The notes: generated by a model from the sequence alone, not told the origin. Counted from the stretch's first letter, positions 46,141 through 59,420 are shown. The stretch: 64,000 nucleotides of DNA from Hansfordia pulvinata (GCA_006538405.1 BJKQ01000005.1:1302001-1366000); one strand, 5' to 3'. Translations and numbers: made by a program.

Positions 46141-47347
46141 GCTCCCTGATAACTTGTGACCAGCATCTACCTACTCAGAAGAGTCTAGACGGACGGCAGG
46201 AGGCTCTCATTTGATCAAGGTGGTTCACGACTCTCAATAATTGGCACTGGGATGGAGAAGTTGCGAATGGATTCTGATATTTGGCGATTGCGTTCCTCTG
46301 GATTTGGGAGGTGCTCACGAGCATCGGCCCCTGGGCATGGCAAGGAGGATGATTTTCGGGTGAGCCAGCGCGCCAGTATAGTCAAGCAAATGAAAGACGA
46401 GACCTCGGTCGCGATCTGACAATGCACTGCGCCCCTGCTTCGCACACCCCTGATTGTGACATTTCGTGCTGCAGAGCCCTGTGCGGGACATGCGTGTGGA
46501 TGTGATACGGTGTGTGTTGCGCCGCGTGATGGTTCGCAATACCGGAGAAGGCAGCCGTTAAGAAGTCGCTCACAGGCGCATTCCGTCCATTTTCTCCGAA
46601 AGTTGGTCAGCTTCGTGTGGATATTCACATGATGCCCCAAGAGTACCAGGGGATGGACAGTCATGTTCAAGGGAGGTGGTGAGGTTAGGCTGTACAGCAG
46701 CATCGAGGAGGAGCTGGCTGCCCCGCAATGAAAGGCGATCAGCAGGGGTCCAGTACTTCTACGAGCAATGCTAGGTCTAAGCCGGGTTGCCTGTCGGGCT
46801 AAGCACAGCCCCATCTCCAACGCTAGTCCCATTCAGACGCTGTAACAGACGTCTCTCAGCGGCCTCCAGCGGCGATGGCAGTCCTGGAGGTGAAAGTACC
46901 GATACACCACTGCACTCCATGGATCCAATGGAGGTAAGGCCACCTCAGCGCCCGCCATACGTCAGTCCGCCGCCCTCCCGTCCCGCCGTTCGGTCCCACT
47001 CGTCCCCTCCACAGCGACAACGACGACTGCTTCACCTTCACACCGGCGACAGCGATTGCAGCCACGCGCATTGACTTCTGAGCTCCCGCAGGAGCTTCAT
47101 TCATCTTACTCGGGCCGCCGACAGCCCGCGACAACAGCTACTACCCGTCCGGCTCTTCCGCCCCCGCTGCCTTACTTTGAGCTCTTATCGATTGCTGTAA
47201 GCTGAGCCCCTCTGTCAGCCTCCCTGCCGCTGTTCGGCGCAACCGCTTCTTTGGTCGGGCATTCTTGCGACTTTGTCTCGCACGGCCTAAAAGGTGCAAG
47301 CTGACTCTGCGCATCTACAGACACCTCATAGATCTCACCCGATCACC
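46141..47347. other. Intergenic, SEC18 promoter and leader
   Basis: No gene seen. The last 250 bases before SEC18 are C/T-rich leader. Confidence 0.5.
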
Positions 47348-49907
47348 ATGAGCCGCTACACAGGCTCCAGCAACCCGCTCTTCGCCAACCGCGGCGGAGG
47401 CGGCGGCAACCCCCCTCCACAACAGGCTCCGGCCCGACGCCCCGCCCCCGGCGCCGCTCCCGGTGGCTACGGCGCTCCGCCTCCCGGCTACGGCTCTCCC
47501 GCGCCGGGCTACGGGAGAGAGCCCCCCCGACAGCAACAACCGCCCCGCGGCTACCCGCCTCAAGGGCCTCCCCGGGAGCTCGCCACGGCCCTTCCATGCC
47601 CGTCGTCCACCTAGGTGCTGACAAGGCTGCTTCCGAAAGCGATACCTGGCGCAACCTTGCTGTTGTGTCTCCGCAAGACTTCAACATTACTGGAGGTGAC
47701 GCCGTTCACATCTCCGGCCGCTTCATCTACATCCTGCTCGACGGCCGATATGTTCTCACCGCCCGTGCCGACCCTGTATGCCCCCCGGGCAGGGTCCTCC
47801 TCAACGTCACCCAGAGAGAGATGGTCGGCACCAACACCACAGGTCAGGGTTACGATGGCCCCAAAGACCTTCTGGCCGAGCTGAGCCTCGAGCTGGCGTT
47901 TGCTGGCAGCAAGAACGACCCCTCTCAGGCCCTCGACCAGGACGCTCTCGCTAAGGCCTTCAATGCCCAGTTCTCCGGAGACATTCTGGCTAGAGGCCAG
48001 CAAGGTCTGTGGGAGTGGAAGGACGCCAAGGACAGAAACAATGTTAGGATCTACCGCTTCACGTTTGCTGTGAGGGCGGTCACCGTCATGGACAACACGG
48101 TGGAGAAGGGCCAGCCGAAAGAGAACGACAAGGGCATGGTCAACGCCAACACGGTCATCAACTTTTCCAAGGCCGGCGGGGACAAGAACGCGGGCATGAA
48201 GTTCATGGGCTCCACCACACGCCCCGCCGCCAATGCCATTCTGCGGCCGGACTTCAAGTTCGCCGACATGGGTATCGGTGGTCTGGACGAGGAGTTCAGC
48301 ACCATTTTCCGTCGTGCTTTCGCCTCTCGCGTCTTCCCTCCTGGCTTGGTCCAGCAGATGGGTATTTCCCACGTCAAGGGTATCCTGCTGTACGGCCCCC
48401 CTGGTACCGGAAAGACGCTCATTGCCAGGCAAATTGGTAAGATGTTGAACGCCAGAGAGCCTGTCATCATCAACGGTCCCGAAATCCTCAACAAATACGT
48501 CGGTGCTTCGGAAGAGAACGTTCGTAAGATGTTCAAGGCCGCCGAGGACGAATACAAGGCGGAGGGTGACGACAGTGGTCTGCACATCATCATCTTCGAC
48601 GAGCTGGACGCTGTATGCAAGCAGCGTGGCAGTGGTGCTGGTGGAGGTACCGGTGTCGGCGACAGTGTCGTCAACCAGCTTCTGTCCAAGCTTGACGGTG
48701 TCGATCAGCTGAACAACATCCTGCTGATCGGAATGACGAACCGAAAGGACATGATTGACGATGCTCTGCTGCGCCCCGGCCGTCTGGAGGTCCACATGGA
48801 GATCTCGCTGCCCGACGAGGCCGGCCGTGTCCAGATTCTGGGTATCCACACCGCCAAGATCCGGGCCATTAACAAGCTCGGTGCTGATGTCAACCTCAAC
48901 GAGCTTGCCAAGCTCACCAAGAACTACTCTGGTGCCGAGTTGAACGGTCTGGTGAAAGCCGCTCTCTCGTACGCCTTCACTCGGCACACGAAGCTCGGTG
49001 ACGTCACCGGCGTCCAGGGCAACCCTGAGGATGTCATGCTCACATGGGATGATCTCCTGAATGCCCTCGAGGATGTCAAGCCCGCCTTTGGTGTGTCGGA
49101 GGAAGAGCTCGAGAGCGCCGCCCCTTACGGCATCGTCCACTACAGCCCCCACATCAAGAGCATCCTGGCGAACGGCCAGAACTTTGTGGAACAGCTACGG
49201 ACGCCTGGCAATGCGCCGCTGTTCTCGGTTCTGGTGCACGGTCCTCGAGGCTCTGGAAAGACGGCTTTGGCAGCCGAGATTGGTCTCAAGTCGGAGTTCC
49301 CCTTCGTCAAGCTTGTGCGGCCTATCGATGTTGGCACCAGCGAGGCCGGCAAGCTCGAGTTCTTGAGGCGAACCTTTTCCGACGCATACAAGTCTGCCAA
49401 CAGTATTGTGATTCTTGACCGCATTGAGACCCTCATCGACTGGAACCCCATCGGTCCTCGCTTCTCCAACGCTGTTGTGCAGTACCTGAGCGCTCTGCTG
49501 CAGACCACTCCCCCCAACGTGAGTTCCCGGATCACACTTGATTGTTTGTTACCGCTAACATCTTGCAGGGCCGCCGCCTACTTATTATTGCCACTACTGG
49601 CCAAAGGACAATGCTAGAGCAGCACGGCACCCTCGAGTTCGACCGAGAGATTGCCGTCCCTGCCGTCAAGGACCTGGACGAGCTGCACGCCCTTCTGCAG
49701 GCCTCTGGCAAGCTGCCCGCTGATGTCAACCTGAACGAGACTCTGAACGAGCTGAGCCAGATGACGAGCACCCAAGAAGTCGGCATTGGCGTCAAGGCTG
49801 TGTTCTCGGCGATTGAGACCGCCCTGGTCCGGAGAGACCAGCCCCTCACCCAGAGTCTGGCTGTCGAGCTGAGCGAAATCATCTCCACGAGAAACCCTCG
49901 TTATTGA
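47348..49907 (+). CDS. sec18: SEC18/NSF, AAA ATPase of membrane fusion, one-base frame break
   Basis: The hexameric ATPase that, with Sec17/alpha-SNAP, takes apart SNARE complexes after vesicle fusion in the cytosol. Exons run 47348..49518 and 49569..49907 with a 50-nt intron (GTGAGT...TTGCAG, branch GCTAAC), about 836 aa. The N-terminus (MSRYTGSSNPLFANRGGGGG) is Pro/Gly/Gln-rich. Near 47574-47576 the frame changes; one extra G restores PPRGARHGPSMPVVHLGADK. The N-domain contains NLAVVSPQDFN. D1 has Walker A GPPGTGKT, Walker B IIIFDELDAV and the second region MTNRKDMIDDALLRPGRLE. D2 has Walker A GPRGSGKT and the degenerate Walker B IVILDRIETLID, as in all NSF proteins. The gene is essential in fungi, so the break is almost surely a sequence error. 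Confidence 0.93.
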
Positions 49908-51884
49908 TTTTGTTAGATGGCAGCGCCGTGATAGAAAAACACAGAGCAAGAGATGATTGTTTTGTAGACGACCGACATGTGAAATAGGGCGGAATGGAGA
50001 GTGGAACCCGCTGCGGCATGCTTCCTGGTTCGCAATCTCAGACATATAAATATACATTTACTATATGAACTTATTCCCACAATCCCGGTTGGGCGAAATT
50101 TCCATATCGTACGATTTTGGGCACGTCTTGTCTTGACCGGCGCGACATGTTTGTCTTGCTCGGGGGCTAGTAGGAATCCTTACATGAATCATCAGCGTTC
50201 GTTTGGTAGATGCGCCACGAGTCACTATCAGACCCGCCTACACTGTACGCACTATGCACCCTTGTCGGTGCCTGACTTGGCGACTAACCCTCCACTGAGG
50301 CTTGATCTTCAATTGAACAGTTCAGGCCATTCTCCTGCAGGCCAGCCGGCTGCTGCTGCGGCCCATTTCATCTGGCAAAATGACGCCCAGCCTCGTGTCG
50401 GTGGAGACCGTGGCATGTAAAATTGCCTTGCTTTGTTGGTTGCATGCAAACTCAAGTTCATGGGAGAGAGCCAACATCAACAACAGTGGGGCTATCGCCT
50501 TTCCACCAGAGTTGCTGCCTGAACACAACGCAACACTGCGCCTTTGATCTTTTGTTTCTGGCTTTTTATCTGTATTTTGGCTTGATGATTCCTCTCTTTT
50601 GGAATCTATGACTCGTGTTCGATGGGGCTGCGGTTGCGGCTCGCTCTCGGAATCGGGCACTCGTTTCGGCTTGTTTGCATCGGCGCATCAAGCATGCGGC
50701 GGAGAGCAACTCTTGACTTTGTGCAAACGACTTCGGTTTTTGCAGACGGGTCTTTCGCCCATATTCACGGGGTTTGTCGGACTCGGTTCGCATTTCGGCA
50801 TCGCTGGGGAGGTGGTCGTTGGGACAGTATCTATGCCATACGGCATCACGGGATTCGCAACTGGAGTTCTCATCAGCTTGCCTTCAACCCAAGTTATTTG
50901 TCTGCGATCAATGTCAGAAAATAGAATCGACAAAGTTATGAGGCGTCCGTGGCGCAAATTGTCGTTGCTTGGGGTTTCGATTGCGCCCCTACTCGGTCAA
51001 GGCTAGGTACAGCATTCTGCAAATGCAGGTATCCTGGCGAATGCTGCCCGATTAGAAATTCAAGAAGTTTAATAATCTGCAATGAATATTAAATCTGAGG
51101 AAATTTGAATTACCGAGGAGAATACTAGGTCAAAATCGATGTCGAGTCGAAGAAGAGTCATTGACCAGTTTTGTCAGCGAGAAAAATTGGAGAAATCCAG
51201 CAACCACCACCACCACCACCACCAACCGATTGCGACGACGACGTTCCACAGGTTTTCTTGGCGACGCCGCGACGGTCACTTGACTGGTGATTACTGGATT
51301 CTAGGGGTCAGAATTACATCTGATCAACGTCACGACCAGTCCACTTTTGAGGCGCGATCAACGGTCGGGTTACGCGTTTGGGGACTTTCAGCGGACCGCG
51401 ATCGAGATCGTTGACGAGGCGCGTACGAGTATTGAGGAGCTTCGGAGTGAAACCGGACTTTGCCATCTTTCTACTCTCTCCGTTGCAATTGATGATCCGC
51501 ATGGTATCGGTCTCCGGAGGAACCGGGCGGACGAAACCCTCCTTTCCTCGACGTGACCAAATACTTTCCTTCCCCACCGACAGCGCCAGGAACCATTCTG
51601 CCGGATCGACGCCACGCTCGCGCCAGAGCGCTGCCTCGCCCAACCACGCCCCGGATAATCCAGCCGAGGGGCGACGCGACGGCGACGGCGACAAGACAAG
51701 ACAAACCGCAGCGACCCCGAAAGTCCCGACCCCGCTCGAACGTCTTCTCGACTCTCAACTGCGAACGAACCGGCGTCCCAGATCTCGAGAAGCCTCTCGT
51801 CTTGTCTCGCGGCGGTGGCCGTCGATTATTCCCCCCTGCCGCCCGCCGGCACACAGCCGGCCCTTCACCCCGGAGCAACCTTTG
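49908..51884. other. Intergenic, no gene seen
   Basis: Convergent space between SEC18 and the bZIP gene. It contains a CAC repeat (51203-51224) and one TACGAGTA octamer (51424-51431). Frames at 50599-51006 and 51378-52352 are chance or antisense readings. Confidence 0.45.
51203..51224. repeat. ACC/CAC trinucleotide repeat
   Basis: About seven copies of ACC in a row in an intergenic region. Confidence 0.9.
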
Positions 51885-52881
51885 TCAAAAAGGCGGGTGC
51901 GGCAGGTGCGGCGGGTGCAGCAGCTGGCTCGGGGCCCCGGCGAGGCCCTGCTGATCGGACGACGACGAGGACCCCGGGGCCGCGCCCCCGACGGTCTGGC
52001 GCTGGATGTAAGTCTGCATGAGGTCGCAGGTGCAGTGGCCCTGATCGAGGATCTCGTTCTTGAGGCCGAGGACCTCGTCCCTCAGCTCGCTGACCTGGGC
52101 CGCCAGGCAGTGGTTTTGGTGGGACAGGGCGCGCTCCTGCTCGTGCAGCGCGGCCTCGCTGACCTTGGTCTTCTGCCGGCACTTGTGGGCCGCGATGCGG
52201 TTGCGCTCCCGCAGCGACTTGGGCCGCGGCGGCTCCGTCGAGGTCGCCAGGGGCATCATCATGTCCGAGGGCTGCCCCTGCGCTGCGTCGTCGTCGTTGC
52301 TGCCGGCTCCCGCTGTCGTCGTCGTGGTTGTTGCCGACATCTCGTCTCCTAGGTACGCCAGGTGCGCGTCGGCCTCGGGGAAGGGCTGGCTGAAGTTTAC
52401 GACACTACTGTTGCTCTGCTGCGTTAGTTGTCGATGACCCGCGCTGGAAGAGAGGCGATTCGGGCTTTTTTTCTTTTTTTTCTCGTGTACTCACCCCGCA
52501 TCGAAGGTCGACTTCAAAGACGGTCAGCCGGTCAGCACCCAGGACGAACGATCAGGAAGACAAAAGCAGAAGACAGAGAGAGAGAGAAAAGAGAAGGAGA
52601 AAAACAGACAACATGGCTGGGTCGCCGTCGCAACGAGGCTTGCTTACATGGTACTGTGCCATGAGGGGATCCAGAGCAAAATCTGCAGGGTCTCCGTAGG
52701 CTAGGAAGCCAGCGTGCGTGTCAAAGGCATCGGAGGGGCCACTGGGGCCGTGGCTGAAGGCCTGGGCCTCGTGGTACCCGCGGTAAGGGTCTTCAAGTTC
52801 CAGGGTCTGTCCAGGACCGGCATAGCCAGTCTCGCCCTCGTTCGGGGCCCTGGGCTCTTCGTCGTCTGGTGGCTCGTACAT
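51885..52881 (-). CDS. bZIP transcription factor (259 aa, with a 17-nt microexon)
   Basis: The gene is read as complement(join(51885..52413, 52495..52511, 52648..52881)). The start MYEPPDDEEPRAPNEGETGY opens an acidic activation-like region. The 17-nt middle exon gives STFDAG, and the joined junction reads AQYH-STFDAG-NSSVVNFSQPF. The basic region RPKSLRERNRIAAHKCRQKT contains the bZIP signature N-x7-R (NRIAAHKCR). A leucine-zipper-like helix follows (ALSHQNHCLAAQVSELRDEV, LGLKNEILDQGHCTC). The short end after the basic region and the Cys-rich GHCTC tail resemble the ATF/CREB group of fungal bZIPs. Phases agree only if the last acceptor is CAGAG at 52414-52418, rather than the CAG upstream of it. 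Target genes cannot be inferred. Confidence 0.85.
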
Positions 52882-55800
52882 GTCGGTCGAGAGGAAAGGT
52901 AGGGCCAGGAAAGGGAACGACGCCTTGACTGGTGTCTTGTATGTGGGGTTTTTGACATAGATAGACGATGATGAGGCTGGCGCCGGGGAATCGCAAGATT
53001 CGGAGTCTAGAGGGGGGGGAGTGGCAATCCCAACCGCTTAACGTAGACAGTAGCCCGCTTCTGGCCCGGTCCAGGGGGGGCCTATCAAACGCCTGCTGCA
53101 GTGCGGAGAACTCGTCCGCAATAGCGGCACATCCTGGCCTCGCTCCTCCTGCTGGGCGGGCAATTCTGTCTGTCTACTTTCTTGGATTGTCGAGCAGTTG
53201 CAACTTGTTTGCGGCCCTTGGAGAGCCGGCAGCGGTCCCGTGGCTCGAACGGCCGACGGGCTCGTGGATGGCCCCAGCGGAACAGCCCCCTGTGGGAGTC
53301 GGGGGCGCGTGCAAAACCCAGACGCCGGCGTTCTCGGATAGCGGAAGCATGTCTCTGCCCGTGCTCCCCTCCCGCGGATTTTGTATCACTGCAGTGGTGA
53401 GCCACAGGGCCAAAGCCACAGACAGCAAGCACGGCCTGCTGAGGTCTGCCATGCAATGCCGGCCGGCGGCGCTGTGCGACCTCAGCCGAGCGAATCTCGA
53501 CGGGCCGGAATTGTGGCTAATACTGGCCAGACAGCCAATCACGTGCGGGTGTCGGCACGTCTGACGATAGGTGGTAGGTAGTACCTGCCTGAAGGTAACC
53601 AAGTAACGAGTACCGGGCGAGTAGGTGCGGTCGGGATGTGACGGAAAAGCCACGAGGCACGAGGCAGGCACGCAGGCACGCAGGCACGCAAGCACGCTGG
53701 CAGGCAGGCGCGGACGGACCCATCCCGTCCGCCCACCCGCGCTATTCCCCCGGACCCCCCATCCCCATTATTATCGTTATTATCATTATTGTCATCTTGC
53801 TGCTTGCGCATGTCTCTGTCTGGCTGCACCCTTTGTGGCTCCCCTTCACCCTCCCCTTCCCTTATCCAAATGCCTTCTCGTCCATGATTGCTCGCGACTT
53901 CGCCCAGACAGCCAACCGGTCCAGACCCGGTTCTCTGTCGATCACTGCGACGAGTCCGACATCTCGACCGCGCCGATCCTCGGTGCTCAGCCTCCCACAG
54001 AGCACGTCCACTCCACAAAAACACTCGTCTCCGCCTTTCCCGGGACGCAATCGCTCAGCTTCACAAAAGTCTGGCCCAGTCCATCCTGCTCGGCATTGGC
54101 TCGTTTCCATCTTCACTCTTTCTCCTGAACCCACGCCGACGGACACGATAACCCGGACATCCTCGATACAAGAAACGAACCTGTTTTGTTATATCGGAGC
54201 TTCGGAACGCAACGGTCATGTGCAAACCCCAAAAGTCCCAGACTTCGAGTCAAGAGTCGGGGTGGTCCCACTGTGGCAAAAACACGACCTGGTTTGCTGC
54301 TCCCCACAGAGCCGGCGGCCGGGCCGGCAGGTTGCATTCCACCACAACGCTACGCTTCAGTTTCGACGAGCTCCAGTCGAGGAGTGGGAAGCTTGTCAGA
54401 TCAGATTGATGGGTCGCTGGTTGGTGAGTGCCAGCTTCCCCCTCACTCGCGACACCAATACAGATCATGACACGCTCAAGACCGGCCCTCAGACAAACCA
54501 TACAACCCCTGTCTCTCAACAAACCCATCTGAAAGCTAGCACGAGTTCACTTTGATCCTCGGCGACACTGTTTGTTCCCCTCGTTACCGGTATGACTGGC
54601 GCGCTTACACTTTCAGAAGAAGATTGCCTTGAACAAACAATCAAACACGGTCTGCCTGCCTTGCAAGGCTGGATCGCGGTGATGCGGCATGCTGATATCG
54701 TCTGCTCCGAAACTCCAGTCTCCTTACTGGACGCAATCAAGTGATTTTGCAGGAATTTTCAGATCCAAAGTTCACGATTTGCCTCCGCCGAGGTTAAGAA
54801 AGAAATTTAAAAAGTCAAGCATCTTTCAAAGTGGAAGCCCAACGACCCCTCAGCCTAGGTCTTGTTAAACGAATCCCAAGGCCAATGCAAGCCGAAATCT
54901 CGCCCCGAAAACTGCCTCGATCTCTTGAAAACTTGGACCCTCGACATGCGTCTCATCGAGAGCGCAGCAGAATCGAATTAGCCGCGGCCCTTCTGTTCCC
55001 GACAAAGCCTTGGATGCGTTCACGGCGGGCCGAATTATCGAACCAAAGCGAAAACAATCATGAAGCATCATCGTCGGGCTTTACTACGGACTCGTCGTGG
55101 AATGACGATTCCAATCAAGAGGAAAAGGGTATAATCTTACAGGAGTACCACGAAACATGCAACTGAACGCCAAACCCGGGCAAACAACGAGGAGCCTCTC
55201 GAGTCGGGTTCACAGTGTTGTGCTCTGATCGCGCCTGGGTCCCTCTCGCCCTCTCCTTTGACGATTTCGAGGCTTCCATTTCTCCAAATCATTCCTCAAG
55301 AAGCCTGGAGTTGAATATCAAGAGCCACTCCTCTTCGCGCCCGACTATCCGACCCCGAGCAGTGGCTGAAGTGCCATGTGCCCTGGCGAGTAGTTGCCTC
55401 GCTGAGAGACAGACGATAGCCCGGGTTACCTAATCGGGCCACTTATACCGGGGCGGCGCCCACCTCCGCGAGACCTGGACACCGGGGCTTCGTACTCGGT
55501 GCTGATTGGCCTGCACCCGCACCATAGCGGCGGCGGCCGCCCGTCCGGGCTTGCTGTTGGGTATAGTTTAGACTCAGTGCCGCTATACAGGACCATCAGC
55601 CGCGCACCGAACCATCTAGGAGCAAGACAATTCCCGGGCCGTCGCTGCCGTCGAGAGGGAAAGAGGAAGCCCCGAATCTGATTCTCAGACCTCATGTCTT
55701 ACGTCCGAGGGAGTAGCCTGGTAAAGACCGAAAGGCCTCTGAGCCTTGAGGCTTCCACCTCTTTCAAAGCCCTTCATCAACACGCCTCGGTCCTGCCACC

Positions 55801-57458
55801 CATCACGGCCCATCGCGGGAAGCCGTGCTTTGTTGTCACCTGCGATAATCACCAGCCCGGGTTCTGAATCTTGTCTCGTTTGGAGCCAAGCCAGCCTTCA
55901 ACCCGACTCGAATTGCGGATCTAGCAGTGATCGGAGTGTGTAAAAGATGAGCATGGTGAGTAGACCTCTCCCAAGGTCCTTGCATTCTGGGCTTCCGGCC
56001 TTGAGCGCTTAAGCTGCATGCCCAAGACAGCTCCCACCAGTGCACCTTTCGGGGCTGGACGACTGGCGACAGCCTCGTCCCGGAGTCGTGCATGGACCTA
56101 TGAAATCAGGCTCTGGCCTTGCACAGCGTACACTTCTTATTAATTTGTCTATGGTAGAATCTCGGGGGTGATTTAACCACTTTCAAACGTGTTAAGCACG
56201 GTCGTGAAGCTACAGTAGCTACTATTCAAAGTTGTATATCGCAACATCGCGTATTGTGCCGCTCGGTGATATAAGCCTGCCCTACAACGTTATGGCCCCG
56301 GACGCAATTTCTGCTTTCGATAATCCCTTACTCTGCATTCCCCAGGACAAGTACAGCTTTACGACCGCCATACTTAGATAACTAAACGAAGCACCAATTT
56401 GCACGGAGCCAGGCTCATGGGCTTTACCTCTGCGGACTCTCGCCCAGGCGAAACTTGGCACTAACAGCACAGTGACAACGACCCGGCAGCGCTGCCCCCT
56501 GACGACTCACGGGTCTTACGGAGCCCGATCGCGAAGTAGGTCTGGGCCCGATTCGCGGCGGAGAAGGCCTGGCCTGGGAACTGGAGGTGAATGCGCTGGT
56601 AATGATAGCCGTGGTCCTTTGGTAGACCCCGGACGTCGCCGTCGCAATTTGCGTAGCGGTTAGAGTGCAAGCTGGCTCTTGTCTGTAAGCAAAAGGACAA
56701 GGCGTGCGTGCGAGGTCTGGCATCTTCGGCCCAGACAACCCAGGCAAACATGAATCCATTGAACGCCCATAAGCTCGGAAATTCCCTTGTCTATTGAGAA
56801 GGAAGAGAGAAAAAAAACAAGGAACAGAAAGCAGGGCTGGACATATGGCGCAGCATCGAGGCGTGCGGGACACGATCGCGGATCGCTCACTGGGCGGCGA
56901 CGACGACATTGAAGACGGAAGCGCGGGTTCCTCCATGTCGCTGGCGCTCTGCGCCTTGATCGGCCATTCGCGGGGTAGTTGTACCGACGAGGGACGACGG
57001 CCTTGTCGTTCAGTGAAAGACGGTGGTGGGGCAGAATGAGTGCAAAGAAAGCGGAGAGAAAAGGACGGAAAAGGAGGGGGCGGGGTGCAGGGAGCCGAGC
57101 GGAGCGTGGTGGGCGCGTCGGGAGAGAAGGGGGCCGGACCGAAAGAAGCGAGGATGCTGACTGGTCCTTCCCCGTCGGCGTCAACGAGAGGCGCGAAGCG
57201 TACCACGCACGAGGCCACCATCTAGGACTGCGCCGAGGCGAAGACGGCGCTGGCGGGTACTGTGTCTTGCGCTGAGTGGCCCGAATTCAAAGGAGTCGCT
57301 AGCCACGGCCGAGTTGTGAAAGTACGGGTCACCAGTAACGCAAAGAGAGGTGAAATTAACAAATTGATTCCAACGCGTCAAGTCAAAACACAAACGCATA
57401 ACTTATAAGCTACAGAACACACCCCCTCTCCTCTTCTCTCGCTTCTGCCCCTCCAAAT
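52882..57458. other. 4.6 kb without a convincing gene
   Basis: Holds an 8-bp-unit tandem repeat (53655-53710), an ATT-rich microsatellite (about 53767-53795) and several long frames of biased composition (53638-54555 plus, 56424-57221 minus). None of these shows family motifs or codon-position bias that I can support. Part of it may be a long leader or decayed sequence. Confidence 0.45.
53655..53710. repeat. Short tandem repeat of AGGCACGC-like units
   Basis: Five to six imperfect copies of an 8-bp unit (GCACGCAG and variants) followed by GGCAGGCA. Confidence 0.85.
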
Positions 57459-59384
57459 CTACGCCCTCTCGTTGCTGGGGTAGGTGTATTTGCCGAGGGG
57501 GAAGAACTCCTCCTTGAGGGTGCGGGGGCTGGTGAAGCGGCGCAGGACGTCGGGGCTGCCGGCCTTGTCGTTGGTGCCGGAGGCGCGGGAGCCGCCAAAG
57601 GTCTGCTGGCCGATCAGGGCGGCCGTGGTCTTGCAGTTGATGTAGAAGTTGCCCGCGGCGTAGCGCAGCGCGTCCTCGGCCTCGCGGATCGCCGCGCGGT
57701 CCGAGGCGAACACGGCTCCCGTCAGCGCGAACCCGCCCCCTCCTTCCTGGTCGACCTTGCGCAGGGTGTCGGACCACTCCTCGTCCGGGTACACGTGCAC
57801 CGCGACGACGGGGCCGAAGATCTCGCCGTTCATGAGGGCGTGGTCCGCCGAGTCGACGGCGTAGACGGTGGGTCGCACGAACCAGCCCACGGAGGCGTCG
57901 TAGGTGCCGCCCGCGACGGTGGTGACGGCCGGGTCGGCGTTGGCGGCATCGATGACGCCCTTGATCTTGGCGAACGAGTCCCCGTGGATCACGGGGCCCA
58001 TAAAGGCCTGCATGTCGTCGTGGCCGCCCTGGGTGATGGACTCGGCGCCGGCCTTAAGGCCTTGCAGGAACTCGTCGGCGCGCGAGCGCGGCACGTAGAC
58101 ACGCGAGGTGGCGGAGCACTTCTGCCCCTGGTACTCGAAGGCGCCGCGGATGGTGTGCTGGACGGCGCTGGGGACGTCGGCCGAGGGGTGCAGCAGGTGG
58201 AAGTTCTTGCCGCTGGTCTCGCCGACGATGCGCGGGAACTCGCGGTACTTCTTAGCCGCGATCCCTTGCCCGATCTTGCCGTAGATGGAGCAGAAGACGT
58301 CGGACGAGCCGATGAAGTTGAGCCCGGCAAAGTCGCGGTGCTCCAGGACCGCCTCGGTGATCTCGGCGGCGTCCCCGGGCACGAACTGGATCACGTCCTT
58401 GGGCAGGCCGGCCTCGAGCAGGATCTTGTAGACGAGGGTGCTGGCGTAGATGGCGTGCGGGGAGGGCTTCCACAGGACGACGTTGCCCATGAGGGCGGGG
58501 CCCGAGACGAGCGAGCCACCTAGCGCGGTGAAGTTGAAGGGCGACACGGCGTAGACGAAGCCCTCAAGGGGGCGGTAGTCTACGCGGCTGGGATTTCGGA
58601 GATGACAGTCAGCTCCTCACTTAAAAACAGGCAGTCCGGGATATTGCAGGGCACCAGTACTCACGTCCAGATGCCGTCGGTGCCGCGGGTGGGCTGCCTG
58701 CCCAGGATGTCGGCGGCGTAGTTGCAGTTGAGGCGGAAGAAGTCGGCGAGCTCGGCGGCGGCGTCGATCTCGGCCTGCCAGACGTTCTTGCCCTGGCCGA
58801 GCATGGTGGCGGCGATGAGCTCGTGACGGTACTTGCCGGTGACGAGCTCGGCGGCGCGCTGGAAGATGGCGACGCGGTCGACGAAGGGCGTGTCGGCCCA
58901 CCGCTGGCGCGCCGCCAGCGCCGACTCGATGGCCTCGCCGACCTGCGCGCGCGACGCGTACGGGTACTGCGTGAAGACGGTCGCGTGCTCCGACGGCATC
59001 ACCTGGTCCGTCGTCTTCGAGGCCGGCTGGGGCTTGCCGTTGTAGAAGATTTCGCTCTTGACGGGCAGCTGGGAGCGCAGCTTCTGCAGCGCCGCCGTGA
59101 CGTCGCCTAGCTCCTTGGAGTTGGGGCGGTACTTGGGCTGCGGATGTCGATTTTCCGTTAGTTTAGCTTATGGGGGATCTTCCTAGCAGCAAGGGTGGAG
59201 GGAGACTCACGTTGGGCTCGTTGCGCTCCGGGGGCACGGTGAAGGGGACGGTGGCCTTGCCCCGCGAAGCAGCCACGGTGTTGAGGGCCGCCCGCCTCAG
59301 AGGAGAGGCAGTGGGCCTGGAAGCCAGCCGCAGGAGGGGGCTGACATGCTGGAGGGAGGCGGTCGATCCTCTGTTTGCAATCAT
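57459..59384 (-). CDS. put2: Delta-1-pyrroline-5-carboxylate dehydrogenase, mitochondrial
   Basis: An aldehyde dehydrogenase that oxidises P5C/glutamate semialdehyde to glutamate with NAD, the second step of proline use, in the mitochondrial matrix. The gene is read as complement(join(57459..58587, 58665..59137, 59211..59384)), 591 aa. Introns are 73 and 77 nt with GTGAGT donors. The first 45 residues (MIANRGSTASLQHVSPLLRL, ASRPTASPLRRAALN) are Arg/Ser/Ala-rich, a mitochondrial presequence. The catalytic core has FVYAVSPFNFTALGGSL, the glutamate region IVGETSGKN, the nucleophile in FEYQGQKCSATSRVYV, and EIFGPVVAV. The end is EEFFPLGKYTYPSNERA. The frame is complete and intact. Proline-pathway genes are often clustered in moulds, but I see no PRODH here. 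Confidence 0.93.
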
Positions 59385-59420
59385 GGTGATGTGAGAGGGC
59401 TGTGATGCAACTGCGGAGGT

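Noticed and set aside
47611..49152. 513-codon minus-strand frame opposite SEC18
   Set aside because: Antisense shadow; Leu/Val/Asp-rich composition follows from the SEC18 codons.
53638..54555. 305-codon plus-strand frame with a hydrophobic isoleucine run
   Set aside because: Starts inside a tandem repeat; the Ile run comes from an ATT microsatellite. No motifs are present, and the start and splice context are poor.
56424..57221. 265-codon minus-strand frame
   Set aside because: Pro/Ser/Cys-rich composition without domain pattern; overlaps equally open frames on the other strand.
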